This document shows positions 1 to 11,703 of a stretch of 64,000 nucleotides of DNA, piece after piece; within the stretch, counting starts at the first letter, position 1; each line of letters opens with the position of its first letter. The notes below the pieces were generated by a model that ran no database searches, was not told the origin of the DNA, and saw only the letters and a program-made list of their open reading frames with translations. The translations under genes were made by a program, and so were the position numbers. Source of the DNA: Thermohalobaculum sp963700775 (lineage in GTDB: Bacteria > Pseudomonadota > Alphaproteobacteria > Rhodobacterales > Rhodobacteraceae); NCBI GenBank assembly GCA_963700775.1, contig CAVOYU010000006.1, forward strand, positions 1 through 64,000, in the 5' to 3' direction.

Positions 1-2
1 GG

Positions 3-73
3 AGGCGACGGCCGGAATCGAACCGGCGTGCACGGATTTGCAGTCCGCTGCGTAACCACTCCGCCACGTCGCC
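3..73 (-). tRNA. tRNA-Cys (GCA)
   Basis: On the minus strand this folds as a complete tRNA. The acceptor arm GGCGACG pairs with CGUCGCC, there is a D arm with a GG loop, and the anticodon loop reads CUGCAAA, giving anticodon GCA. The T loop is GUUCGAUUC. The discriminator base is U, followed by CC at the window edge, so a genomic CCA may be cut off by the window. The 180 bases between it and the next gene hold no other feature I can name. Confidence 0.95.
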
Positions 74-253
74 GTAACCGGATGCCCTGCGCCGACCGGC
101 GCGGTCGCCGTCCATTAGACCGCGTCCGCATCGATTGCAAGCGCGTTGCCGTACGGCCACGATGCCGTCATGAGTTGGCCCGCCCTCGGTTGCGCACCAC
201 GCGCCCATGTGGCAATGAAGTTCGACCTTTGCCAGTTGCATCGGATATCGCGC

Positions 254-907
254 ATGACTGACTTCGCGGCTGCCCGCCAGGCCATGGTTGACTGCCAGGT
301 TCGACCCTCCGATGTGACCCGTTATGCGATCATCGAGGCAATGCTATGGGCGCCGCGCGAACTCTTCGTGCCGAAGGCGCGGCGCGACGTCGCCTATGCC
401 GGCGCGGAGATCGAGATCGCTCCCGGGCGCGCCCTGCTCGAGCCCAGAACGCTCGCCAAGATGCTCGAGGCGGCGCATATCGGCCCGCACGATCTGGTGC
501 TCGACCTGGCTCCCGGCACCGGTTACTCGACCGCCGTGATTGCCCGGATGGCCGAGATGGTGGTTGCGGTCGAGCCGGATCCGGCCCTGGCCGAGACGGC
601 GCAATCGGTACTGGCCCAGCTCGAGATTGACAACGCGGTGGTCTCCCCGGGCGATCCGGCAGCCGGCGATCGCGCGCACGGACCCTATGACGTCATCTTC
701 ATAAACGGCGCTGTGGAAAAGTTGCCGGAAACGCTGGGCGCCCAGTTGAAAGAGGGCGGACGGCTCGTCGCGCTGTTCCGGAGCGCCGGTGTCGGCCAGT
801 GCCGAATGATCACACGTGCAAATTCTACGCTCTCCGGCAGATATCTATTTGACGCGGACACGCCGTTACTGGCACAATTTGCGGCGGAGTCTGAGTTCGC
901 GTTCTGA
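254..907 (+). CDS. pcm: Protein-L-isoaspartate O-methyltransferase family protein
   Basis: This is a SAM-dependent methyltransferase of the PCMT family, 217 residues long. Motif I is visible as VLDLAPGTGYSTA near residue 80, followed by the acidic end of strand 2 (AVEPDP). The N-terminal section, with QVRP and RELFVP, is typical of the family. The ATG at 254 is preferred over an upstream in-frame ATG because homologues begin with this M-x-D-F-A-A-A-R-x-x-M-V pattern. In alphaproteobacteria this gene commonly sits just upstream of tolC, as here (31-base gap). Members in this position are often divergent, so true isoaspartyl repair activity is not assured. Confidence 0.88.
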   Translation: MTDFAAARQAMVDCQVRPSDVTRYAIIEAMLWAPRELFVPKARRDVAYAGAEIEIAPGRALLEPRTLAKMLEAAHIGPHDLVLDLAPGTGYSTAVIARMAEMVVAVEPDPALAETAQSVLAQLEIDNAVVSPGDPAAGDRAHGPYDVIFINGAVEKLPETLGAQLKEGGRLVALFRSAGVGQCRMITRANSTLSGRYLFDADTPLLAQFAAESEFAF

Positions 908-938
908 AACTGTTCACAAGGTGAGAGGGGTTCGGGGG

Positions 939-2354
939 ATGAAAGCTAAGATCTGGTGCGGCCTTGGGCGCGGTCTGTCATTGACCGCCCTTCCGGTGCT
1001 CTTCAGCCTGGGGGTAACGCCCGCTGCGGCGCAGTCGCTGGCGGACGCGATGGTGGCCGCCTACCTGAACAGCCCGGAGATCTCTGCCGCACGATCCGAC
1101 GTCAAGGTCTTCGCCGAGCGCGCCGTCCAGGCCCGCGCCGACGGCCTGCCGCAGGTCGATGCGCAGGGCAACGTCGACCTGCTGGCCGAGTCTGACGATG
1201 GCCAGGACCTCCGGTTTCCGGCCTCGGCGCAGTTGAACCTCAGCCAGGCGCTCTACACCGGCGGCCAGATCACCAACCAGACCGAGGCGGCGGAGACCCG
1301 CATCGACGCCCGCCAGCTGGTGTTGACGGCGACCGAGCAGCAGGTGCTGCTGGACACGGTGACCGCCTATGCCGATGTGCAGAGCAACGCCGAGCTCGTC
1401 ACCATCTCGCAGAACAACGTCCGCGTCCTCAACGAACAGCTCCGCGCCGCGAACGAGCGCTTTCAGGTCGGCGAGGTGACGCGCACCGACGTCGAGCAGG
1501 CGCGTTCGCGTCTGGCCGCGGCGCACAGCCGCCTGGCCGCCAACGAGGGCGCGCTCGCGACCGCGCGCGAGGCCTACCGCCGCGTGGTCGGCGAGTATCC
1601 CGGCGACCTGCAGAAGCTGCCGCCGGTCCCGACCCTCCCGTCCAGCAAGGACGAGGCCGTGGCCATGGCGCTCCGGGATGACCCGGGCGTGATCGCCTCC
1701 CGGCTCGAGCGGGATGCCGCCGGCAGCGACGTCCGCGCCGCGATCGGAGCCCTGTTGCCGCAGCTCTCGCTGCGGAGCGCGCTCCGGGTCGAGGACAACG
1801 ATGATTCCAGCCTCAATTTCGGCGTCACCGACGCGACCAAATCGGCCAATGTCGGCCTGGTGCTGACCGTGCCGATCTACACCGGCGGCCGCAACTCGTC
1901 GAACGTCCGCGAGGCCCAGGCGTTTGCCGAGGCCGCGTCGTCGGACATCGTCGCCTCCGAGCGCAACGCGATCCGCAATGTCGGTATATCCTGGGCCAAC
2001 TACGAGGTCGCCCAGGCGTCGATCCGCGCCGGCCAGCTCGAGGTTTCCGCGGCCCAGCTCGCCTTCGACGGCGTGCGCGAGGAGGCCAAGGTGGGTGCGC
2101 GCACGACCCTCGACGTGCTCGACGCCGAGCAGGAGGTGCTGGATGCGCGGTCGGGCCTGGTGACGGCGCGGCGCGACGAGTACGTGGCCGCCTATGGCGT
2201 GCTGGCCTCGGTCGGCAAGCTGACGATCGACCATCTCGGCCTCGACACCGGCATCGAGGACACGACGCCGTCCTACTACCAGACGGTGCGGGACCGTAAC
2301 TTCGGCTATGACCAGACCGACGATACCGTATGGCGGCACGCGCTGCGGCCGTAA
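939..2354 (+). CDS. tolC: TolC family outer membrane efflux channel
   Basis: This is an outer membrane factor of 471 residues, expected to trimerise into a periplasm-spanning channel serving type I secretion and RND efflux. A signal peptide is clear: a basic start, a hydrophobic stretch and cleavage after AAA near residue 29. Two repeated halves follow, each with an L-x-Q-x-L-Y/I-x-G-G type turn (SQALYTGGQ and VPIYTGGRN) and long alanine- and glutamate-rich helices. The ATG at 939 follows a GAGGGG-rich ribosome site. It lies between pcm and the popZ-like gene and is probably co-transcribed with pcm. Confidence 0.93.
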   Translation: MKAKIWCGLGRGLSLTALPVLFSLGVTPAAAQSLADAMVAAYLNSPEISAARSDVKVFAERAVQARADGLPQVDAQGNVDLLAESDDGQDLRFPASAQLNLSQALYTGGQITNQTEAAETRIDARQLVLTATEQQVLLDTVTAYADVQSNAELVTISQNNVRVLNEQLRAANERFQVGEVTRTDVEQARSRLAAAHSRLAANEGALATAREAYRRVVGEYPGDLQKLPPVPTLPSSKDEAVAMALRDDPGVIASRLERDAAGSDVRAAIGALLPQLSLRSALRVEDNDDSSLNFGVTDATKSANVGLVLTVPIYTGGRNSSNVREAQAFAEAASSDIVASERNAIRNVGISWANYEVAQASIRAGQLEVSAAQLAFDGVREEAKVGARTTLDVLDAEQEVLDARSGLVTARRDEYVAAYGVLASVGKLTIDHLGLDTGIEDTTPSYYQTVRDRNFGYDQTDDTVWRHALRP

Positions 2355-2405
2355 GGTCGCAGCGACTCCCCTGTCGGGCCGTCGGCAAGCGAAGGAGCTG
2401 GCGGC

Positions 2406-3596
2406 ATGAGCAGCGACAGCGAGGCAAGAAAATCGATGGACGACGTCCTGTCCTCCATCCGGCGCATCATCCAGGGTGATCGCGCCGCGGTGGTGACACC
2501 TGAAAGCGCCGACAAGACGAGCGGCGCGGTTTCCGCCCCTTCGGCCGCCGAGGCGGCCGATGACGAGGAAGAGGAAACCGTTCTCGGTCTGGCGGCGGCG
2601 TCCGGCGCCCGCGGGCACATGTCCCGGACGGTCGCCTCGGGTTCCGTGGCCGCGAGTGGCCCTGCGGATGTCGACGAGGACGAGGACGGCGAGGCGCTCG
2701 TTCTCGGCTCCAGCATGCAACCCGAGGAAACCGGCGACACGGACGAGCCCGAGGCCTCCACACAGCTCGAGGAGGACGAGTTCGGTCTGATCCGGGCGAC
2801 GACAGCCGCGCCGCGCGCCGGCCTGTCGCTGGTCTCGAACGCGGACTGGAGCCGGGACGGCGAGACCGACGACGGTTCTGTCCTGCGCGGCGAGCTCGAA
2901 GCGGACCTCGACGAAAATCCGTCCGCCGGTGCGGGCGAAGCACTCGAGGCTGCGGATGCGGATAATGCCGCGCCTGCCGCTGAATCGGCGGAAGACGACG
3001 CCGGCATGGAGGCCCTCGCCAGGGCGCTCGCGCGGATCGGCGACACCGCCGAGGATACCGGCGGCGCGCAGGCCGACGATGCGTGGTCCGGCGGCGCGGC
3101 GGCCCCCGAAAGCCCGGAGGAACCGGTGACCGGGGCGGCGGATGCCGGTGACGCGGCGGAAGCCGCCACCGCCGAAGACGCGCCACCCGAAGAGGCGCCA
3201 CCCGAAGAGGCGCCATCCGAAGACGAACCATCCGAAGACGGGCCATCTGACGCCACCGCCGCCGAGGCCACCGGATCCACGGAAGCGACCGACCAGCCCG
3301 AAACCGAAACGCCTGAAACCGAAACACCGGATGCCGGAACATCTCCGGATGAGACCGCCACCGGCGACACCGGCGAGACTGCTGCTGCTGACGAGGGAAC
3401 CGAGGAGGCTGCAATGGACGACCAGGCGACGGACCTGAGCCCGCCTCCCGACCTTGCCATCGACCCGGCAGAGATGGAGGAAACCATCCGCCGCGTGATC
3501 CGCGAGGAGCTCGAGGGCGACATGGGCCAGCGGCTCTCGAAGAACATCCAGCGCATGATCCGCGACGAGGTCGCCCGGGCCATGCTGCGGCGCTGA
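2406..3596 (+). CDS. PopZ-like acidic polar organiser (DUF2497-type)
   Basis: This is a 396-residue, extremely acidic protein. The N terminus carries a short amphipathic segment (MDDVLSSIRRIIQGD) that matches the start of PopZ/DUF2497 proteins. The middle is a low-complexity Pro/Glu/Asp/Ala linker. The C terminus is a helical section (IRRVIREELEGDMGQRL onward, about residues 360-394) of the type that oligomerises. PopZ forms polar hubs that anchor ParB and the origin. Its position between tolC and valS is the usual one in alphaproteobacteria. The family assignment rests on the two ends and the composition; a polar role is inference. A GAAGGAG ribosome site precedes the ATG. Confidence 0.8.
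   Translation: MSSDSEARKSMDDVLSSIRRIIQGDRAAVVTPESADKTSGAVSAPSAAEAADDEEEETVLGLAAASGARGHMSRTVASGSVAASGPADVDEDEDGEALVLGSSMQPEETGDTDEPEASTQLEEDEFGLIRATTAAPRAGLSLVSNADWSRDGETDDGSVLRGELEADLDENPSAGAGEALEAADADNAAPAAESAEDDAGMEALARALARIGDTAEDTGGAQADDAWSGGAAAPESPEEPVTGAADAGDAAEAATAEDAPPEEAPPEEAPSEDEPSEDGPSDATAAEATGSTEATDQPETETPETETPDAGTSPDETATGDTGETAAADEGTEEAAMDDQATDLSPPPDLAIDPAEMEETIRRVIREELEGDMGQRLSKNIQRMIRDEVARAMLRR
3180..3239 (+). repeat. 15-base tandem repeat coding Pro/Glu-rich pentapeptides
   Basis: Four copies of a 15-base unit (gcgccacccgaagag and close variants) run head to tail inside the popZ-like gene, followed by a decayed fifth. Each encodes a pentapeptide of the form Ala/Glu-Pro-Pro/Ser-Glu-Glu/Asp. 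The unit length keeps frame, so copy number can change without breaking the protein. Confidence 0.85.
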
Positions 3597-3630
3597 GGCG
3601 CCCAGCCTCCCGCAACTCCCGCTTTCCGGC

Positions 3631-3652
3631 CGCCCCGGTCCGCGCCGGGGCG
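3631..3652 (+). terminator. Hairpin terminator candidate after the popZ-like gene
   Basis: An 8-bp stem CGCCCCGG / CCGGGGCG encloses a 6-base loop and is followed by a pyrimidine-rich run ending in TTTT at about 3661-3665. It lies 34 bases after the stop and 65 bases before valS, so it could separate the two transcripts. The T run is not directly adjacent, so strength is uncertain. Confidence 0.45.
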
Positions 3653-3717
3653 CTTCGCCTCTTTTCCCCGCGCGCGTCGCGGGTTAAGAGACGCCCGGAA
3701 CGACATCTGCGAGCGAC

Positions 3718-6666
<2,949 letters not shown>

Positions 6667-6752
6667 GGCGGGGTTCATCCCGCCAGTGGGCGCCGGTCTG
6701 CGGCGGGACGGACCCCGTCCCCCCGGCTTTGCGGGGCGGGGTTTGCCCCGCC
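6667..6752. repeat. Three successive GC hairpins after valS
   Basis: Three stems follow the valS stop: GGCGGG/CCCGCC (6667-6684), GGGACGG/CCGTCCC (6705-6721) and GGCGGGG/CCCCGCC (6735-6752). None has a T tract, so they are better described as a palindromic repeat cluster than a clean terminator, although they could slow or protect transcript ends. The rest of the gap up to 6929 has no gene I can support. Confidence 0.6.
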
Positions 6753-6929
6753 GCCCGGCATCTGCAAGACTGGCCATAGAACGGATTCGATCCCGGCGTC
6801 CGCGCCTTTGGCCTGCATCACATGCGTGATCCGTCTTACGCGCCATAGACTTGGCTATGCGTCCGCACGCGGACGCCTCTGCCCGCGGGGCCGGCACGGC
6901 CCGCCGGGCGACAACGAAGGGAGAGTGTG

Positions 6930-7400
6930 ATGCGGCTCGAAGGCTCCTGCCACTGCGGCAAGGTCCGGTTCGGCGTCGAGGCTCCGAGTCCGGTTCCCTA
7001 CCTGCGCTGTTTCTGCTCGATCTGCCGCAAGACCGCCGGCGCGGGCGGCTTCTCGATCAACCTCGGCGCCCTGGTCGAGGGCATGACCGTCGAGGGCGAC
7101 GAGCACATCCGGGTCTACGACGCCAGGGGCGACCGCACCGACGGAACCGGTCGCCGGTTCTGTGGCCACTGCGGCACGGCTCTCTGGCACTGGGACGCGA
7201 CCTGGCCCGAACTGATCCACCCCCACGCTGGCGCCATCGACACCCCCCTCCCGGTGCCGCCGGCCCACGTTGACATCATGCTGGGATCGGCCCCGGACTG
7301 GGCGCGGGCGGGGCTTGAAGCCCCGGAGAAGTCGTTCGACGAGTACCCGGACGAGGCGCTGGCCGACTGGCACCGCCGGCACGGCCTGACCTCTGAGTAG
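6930..7400 (+). CDS. GFA-domain protein (glutathione-dependent formaldehyde-activating family)
   Basis: This is a 156-residue protein of the GFA/CENP-V fold. The zinc-binding cysteines are visible as CHCG (GSCHCGKVRF), CFCSIC and CGHCG. GFA proteins bind two zinc ions, and some adduct glutathione to formaldehyde, but most family members have unknown substrates. A GAAGGGA ribosome site is placed for the ATG at 6930; a GTG directly before it is the alternative. It stands alone between valS and a convergent CPBP protease gene. Confidence 0.88.
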   Translation: MRLEGSCHCGKVRFGVEAPSPVPYLRCFCSICRKTAGAGGFSINLGALVEGMTVEGDEHIRVYDARGDRTDGTGRRFCGHCGTALWHWDATWPELIHPHAGAIDTPLPVPPAHVDIMLGSAPDWARAGLEAPEKSFDEYPDEALADWHRRHGLTSE

Positions 7401-7406
7401 CAGCGC

Positions 7407-8321
7407 CTAGGCGGCGGCCTCCCGGTTCCGGAGCGGGCAGAGCGGCGACAGGATGAACAGCAGGATCGCCAGGGTCGAGATTCCGTCAGCGGTGAACAGC
7501 ACCTTGGCCAGCGACGCGTCATAGAGATAGAGCTGTGTTCCCTCGATCACTCCCTTGAGTCCGACCCCCGACAGCGAGAACATGTTCATCGCCGTGTGCA
7601 GCCCCATCGCCGCCGCCAGGCTGCCGGTGCGCCAGACCAGCGCCGCCGCCGCGAGGCCGAACAGCGTTGTAACCGCCACGTAATGGAGACCGACGCCGAT
7701 CTCCGAGCCGTTGGAATAATGCGCCAGCCCGAACAGGAACCCCGGCAGAGCTGCCCAGATCACCGGGCTGCGCCAGCGCCCCGCCAGCTGCTGCAGCATG
7801 TAGCCGCGGAACACCAGCTCCTCGGCCGATGCCTGGAAGAAAACCAGCACCGCCAGCGGAAGCATGGCTGCCGCCCACGAGGCGAGCGGCAGGTCGGTGC
7901 GCACCGGCGCACCCACGATCGCGCCGCCTATGGTGATGGTGACAACCCAGAATCCGATAGCGATCATTGCGCCGCCTCCGAACTCGCCCCAGCGCATCCG
8001 GCCCTCGGGCGAGATCAGCGTGCCCAGCCGCTGGCGGTGCAGCAGCCGCAACGTCACCCAGGCAGCCGGCCAGATCCCGGCGAAGGTCGAAAGCTGGAAG
8101 ATCACCGACGATGGGGTATGCGCTCCGAGGAAGGCCTGCATCGCCTCGAGCGCCACCGGCACCTGGTCCCCGGCGCCCAGACGCCAGAGCACAAAGCCGC
8201 TCATCACCAGCACGGTCCACAGCAGCCAGCCGATGACGATCAGAAGGATGCCAAGAAACAGGCGCCAGAGGCCTGGGCGCGTCATGCCCGGCGCGACATA
8301 TTGTGCGAGGGGAGTCGTCAT
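7407..8321 (-). CDS. CPBP family intramembrane glutamic endopeptidase
   Basis: This is a polytopic membrane protein of about 304 residues with at least six hydrophobic segments. It carries the CPBP (Abi) signature: the EE-x-x-x-R motif in SAEELVFRGYML and the downstream histidine motifs FGLAHYSNG and GLHTAMN. The family includes CAAX prenyl proteases, bacteriocin immunity proteins and sigma/anti-sigma processing proteases; the substrate here is unknown. The ATG at 8321 follows a GGAG ribosome site, while a TTG seven codons upstream has none. Confidence 0.88.
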   Translation of the reverse strand: MTTPLAQYVAPGMTRPGLWRLFLGILLIVIGWLLWTVLVMSGFVLWRLGAGDQVPVALEAMQAFLGAHTPSSVIFQLSTFAGIWPAAWVTLRLLHRQRLGTLISPEGRMRWGEFGGGAMIAIGFWVVTITIGGAIVGAPVRTDLPLASWAAAMLPLAVLVFFQASAEELVFRGYMLQQLAGRWRSPVIWAALPGFLFGLAHYSNGSEIGVGLHYVAVTTLFGLAAAALVWRTGSLAAAMGLHTAMNMFSLSGVGLKGVIEGTQLYLYDASLAKVLFTADGISTLAILLFILSPLCPLRNREAAA

Positions 8322-8415
8322 GGCTCCGATCCATGGGTGCAAGGCAGCAGGCGTATTGCGACTATTCCGCCCGAAAATGGCCAGATTAAGTCAGGTCGAA
8401 ACCTCGGGAAATCCG

Positions 8416-8625
8416 CTATGTGCCAGCTTTTTCCCGTTCGATCTTGAGAAACCTTTTCACCCGCGCAGCCGAAGCCTTGCCCTCATCCTTGTGAGCGTCC
8501 TTGGTCAGCTGTCTGACTTTCGGATCGACGGCCTCACCGGCCTGCTCCCGCTCAATACGGACATACTGCTTCGCCACCTTGCCGTCGTCTCGTGCGCGGT
8601 CGTGGTCGATCGGATGCTTGCTCAT
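8416..8625 (-). CDS. Small highly charged protein with an internal repeat
   Basis: This 69-residue protein is not one I recognise. It is dominated by Lys, Arg, Asp and Glu, with no membrane segment or signal. It contains two copies of a motif: KVAKQYVRIEREQAG (residues 16-30) and ARVKRFLKIEREKAG (54-68). The ATG at 8625 has an excellent ribosome site (GGAGGTCGCC before ATG), which supports a real gene and rejects an upstream TTG. It is monocistronic, transcribed away from ilvD. A nucleic-acid or stress role would be a guess. Confidence 0.65.
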   Translation of the reverse strand: MSKHPIDHDRARDDGKVAKQYVRIEREQAGEAVDPKVRQLTKDAHKDEGKASAARVKRFLKIEREKAGT

Positions 8626-8840
8626 GGCGACCTCCCTGTTTCGGTTTCCATTCCGCGCCTTTGGGGCGCAGCGTTCATTGATACTAATCAATTACGGCGC
8701 GGATTTCTTCCCTGATCTGAAGATGACGCATCCTGGGCGGCACCGGCCGGCGCCATAACCGCTGGCATCCCGCCGATCTCGCGGCTAGGGTTCGCGGCGA
8801 TGAATCACGACTGAAGACCCCGCGGGAGGCGGATCCACGG

Positions 8841-10568
8841 ATGGGCGCGAAGACCTTCGACAAGTCGAAACTGGTGAGCCGGCATGTGACCGAGGGGCCC
8901 GCCCGGGCGCCGCACCGGTCTTATTTTTACGCCATGGGGCTCAGCGACGAGGAGATCCACCGTCCCTTCATCGGCGTCGCCACCTGCTGGAACGAAGCCG
9001 CGCCCTGCAACATCGCGCTGAACCGCCAGGCGCAGGCCGTCAAGCTGGGTGTCAAGGAGGGGCAGGGCACTCCTCGGGAGTTTACCACCATCACCGTGAC
9101 CGATGGCATCGCCATGGGTCACGAGGGCATGCGATCGTCGCTCGCGAGCCGGGAGGCGATCGCCGACACGGTCGAGCTGACCATGCGCGGTCACGCCTAT
9201 GACGCCATCGTCGGCCTTGCGGGCTGTGACAAGTCTCTGCCCGGCATGATGATGGCCATGGTGCGGCTGAACGTTCCGTCGGTCTTCCTTTATGGCGGCT
9301 CGATACTGCCGGGTCGCTACGAGGGCCGCGACGTGACCGTGCAGGACGTGTTCGAGGCCGTTGGCCGCCATCAGGCAGGCGATCTCTCCACCTGCGAGCT
9401 CCACAAACTCGAGGCGGTGGCTTGCCCATCCGCGGGTGCCTGCGGCGGACAGTTCACCGCCAACACCATGGCTTGCGTCTCCGAGGCGATCGGTCTGGCG
9501 CTGCCCAATTCGGCTGGCGCGCCTGCACCTTATGAAAGCCGCGACCAGTATGCCGAGGCCAGTGGCCGCGCGGTCATGAACCTGCTGGCCCAGGGCATCC
9601 GGGCCCGCGACGTGGTCACCCTCAAGTCGCTCGAGAACGCCGCCCGCGTCGTCGCCTGCACCGGCGGATCGACCAATGCCGGGCTGCACCTGCCAGCGAT
9701 CGCCCACGAGGCCGGGATCAAGTTCGACCTGTTCGACGTCTGCGAGATCTTCCGCTCGACGCCCTATTTCGTCGACCTGAAACCGGGCGGGAAGTACGTC
9801 GCCAAAGACCTCTACGAGGTCGGCGGCATTCCGGTGGTGATGAAGGAACTGCTGAAGGCCGGGTTGCTGCATGGCGACTGCATCACCGCGACAGGGAAAA
9901 CCGTTGCGCAGAACCTGGCCGAGATCCAGGGCGAGGCAGATGGCCGCGTGATCTACCCGGTCGGCAAGCCGCTGACCGCCACCGGCGGTGTCGTCGGACT
10001 CAAAGGCAACCTCGCCCCGGAGGGCGCCATCGTTAAGGTGGCAGGCATGAAGAAGCAGAAATTCGAAGGCCCGGCCCGGGTGTTCGAGAACGAAGAGGAA
10101 GCCTTCGAAGCGGTGCAGAAGCGTGACTACAAGGAAGGTGAGGTTCTGGTGATCCGCAACGAGGGGCCGAAGGGCGGCCCTGGCATGCGCGAGATGCTGG
10201 CCACGACTGCCGCGATCTCGGGCCAGGGGATGGGCGGCAAGGTGGCGCTGATCACCGATGGCCGGTTCTCTGGCGCCACCCGCGGGTTCTGCGTCGGCCA
10301 TGTCGGACCAGAGGCGGCGGTCGGCGGGCCGATCGCGCTCTTGAGGAACGGTGACATCATTCAGATCGACGCCAAGAAGGGCACCCTTAAGGTCAAGTTG
10401 ACGGCTGCGGAGTTGCGCGCCCGGCGGAAGCAGTGGCCCGGGCCGCGCGAGACGCTCTACGGTTCCGGTGCCCTCTGGAAGTACGCCCAGCTTGTCGGTG
10501 CGACCAAGGAAGGCGCGGTGACCCATCCCGGCCAGGCGGGCGAACGCCACGTCTACGCGGATCTCTGA
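8841..10568 (+). CDS. ilvD: Dihydroxy-acid dehydratase (IlvD/Edd family)
   Basis: This is a 575-residue Fe-S dehydratase acting on dihydroxy acids in branched-chain amino acid synthesis (2,3-dihydroxyisovalerate to 2-ketoisovalerate). The three cluster cysteines are visible in ATCWNEAAPCN, GLAGCDKSLPG and ACPSAGACGGQFTANTM. The C-terminal TDGRFSG and GHVGPEA motifs are intact. No other ilv gene is nearby. Members of this clade can act on sugar acids, so IlvD is the likely but not certain identity. Confidence 0.93.
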   Translation: MGAKTFDKSKLVSRHVTEGPARAPHRSYFYAMGLSDEEIHRPFIGVATCWNEAAPCNIALNRQAQAVKLGVKEGQGTPREFTTITVTDGIAMGHEGMRSSLASREAIADTVELTMRGHAYDAIVGLAGCDKSLPGMMMAMVRLNVPSVFLYGGSILPGRYEGRDVTVQDVFEAVGRHQAGDLSTCELHKLEAVACPSAGACGGQFTANTMACVSEAIGLALPNSAGAPAPYESRDQYAEASGRAVMNLLAQGIRARDVVTLKSLENAARVVACTGGSTNAGLHLPAIAHEAGIKFDLFDVCEIFRSTPYFVDLKPGGKYVAKDLYEVGGIPVVMKELLKAGLLHGDCITATGKTVAQNLAEIQGEADGRVIYPVGKPLTATGGVVGLKGNLAPEGAIVKVAGMKKQKFEGPARVFENEEEAFEAVQKRDYKEGEVLVIRNEGPKGGPGMREMLATTAAISGQGMGGKVALITDGRFSGATRGFCVGHVGPEAAVGGPIALLRNGDIIQIDAKKGTLKVKLTAAELRARRKQWPGPRETLYGSGALWKYAQLVGATKEGAVTHPGQAGERHVYADL

Positions 10569-10581
10569 GCGGATCCGGCGC

Positions 10582-11694
10582 GTGGGCCTGCCGGGCAATG
10601 GCTGGACTCTCCATGCCCGCCGCCTTTGCATCGCCTTTCCGGCTATCATGTCGTTGCTTTCCGGCTGCGCCGAGCTCGGTCAGGCGGGCCGCAGCAATGT
10701 TGCTGGCGAACTGCTGCGGATCAAGGGCGAGAAAGGTGTCGCGCTGATCTCATGGACGCCCGTCCGCGCCGTCTTCGCGGTGCGCGGCGAGCGCGTGGTC
10801 GTTGCGCCTCCCGATGGCTACTGCGTCGACGAGAAGTCGATCGATGTAACCAGGCGCGCGGCCTTCGCACTTATCGCGGATTGCCTGACCGATCCCGGGG
10901 CTGCGGCCGGGCAGACAGACGGTAAGGGCAATGTGGTGGCGATTTCACTGCCGCGAAGCTTCCCGGGAATCCTGACGGTTTCCATTTCTGCGGAGTTGGC
11001 AATTAAGCCGGGCGACGCAGGCCTCGACGGCTTCGCTGACGCGCTTGCCGGCCCCTCAGGACGGGTCTTGCTCGCGCGCGGCAACGGTGATGCCACCAGG
11101 CGGGTCGTCGACCTTCAGCAGATGGGCGGGGCTGTATACGTTCTGGCCGAGGAGACGCCGGACGGCCTCACGATCCTTGCGCCCCGGTTCTGGCGCGCCT
11201 TCACGACGATATCGGGCCGACTGGTCATGGTCACCGTCAGCAGTTTCAGCGACCGTCCAGTGGGCGAGCAAGCGATGCAATCCTTCCTCGCAAGAGCGAT
11301 GGCCGCATTGCGCAAGGCCAACGGCTCGGGTGCGAACGCGGACGAGACCCGTGTCGCCGGAGGACTCGAAGCGAGCCTCGCCAGCCTGCCATCTTCCGGG
11401 GCCGAGGCAGGGGCCGAGGAGGTGGCGGTGCTCGAGACTGGATCGGCGATCACCCTGTGGGATGGCACCGATCCCTCCGATTCGCCGCTGCCGCCGAAGC
11501 GCCGGCGCTCTAGTGGTGGTGCTGCGGTCGCCCGGGCGGCAATTCCCACTGTCCCGGCACCGAGGCCCTCCGAGACCGCGGCAGCAATTGCGATCATCGC
11601 TACGGCTCCGACCGCGACGGTTGCCGTATCCTTGGAGAACGTGGCCACGCAGGCTCCCACGATCGCACCAAAAGCGCCGGCAAAGCCAAAATAG
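10582..11694 (+). CDS. Putative outer-membrane lipoprotein, unknown function
   Basis: This 370-residue protein begins with GTG and carries a lipoprotein signal: a basic segment, a hydrophobic stretch, and lipobox LLSG followed by Cys at about residue 29. A section with PDGYCVDEKSID and a later Cys follows, then a second domain containing a W-R-A-F-T-T-I-S-G-R-L-V stretch. The last 100 residues are Pro/Ala-rich and disordered. A similar conserved lipoprotein style occurs in Rhodobacterales, but I cannot name a family. The start lies 13 bases after the ilvD stop, so co-transcription is possible. Confidence 0.75.
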   Translation: MGLPGNGWTLHARRLCIAFPAIMSLLSGCAELGQAGRSNVAGELLRIKGEKGVALISWTPVRAVFAVRGERVVVAPPDGYCVDEKSIDVTRRAAFALIADCLTDPGAAAGQTDGKGNVVAISLPRSFPGILTVSISAELAIKPGDAGLDGFADALAGPSGRVLLARGNGDATRRVVDLQQMGGAVYVLAEETPDGLTILAPRFWRAFTTISGRLVMVTVSSFSDRPVGEQAMQSFLARAMAALRKANGSGANADETRVAGGLEASLASLPSSGAEAGAEEVAVLETGSAITLWDGTDPSDSPLPPKRRRSSGGAAVARAAIPTVPAPRPSETAAAIAIIATAPTATVAVSLENVATQAPTIAPKAPAKPK

Positions 11695-11703
11695 GGCTAA
11701 CGT

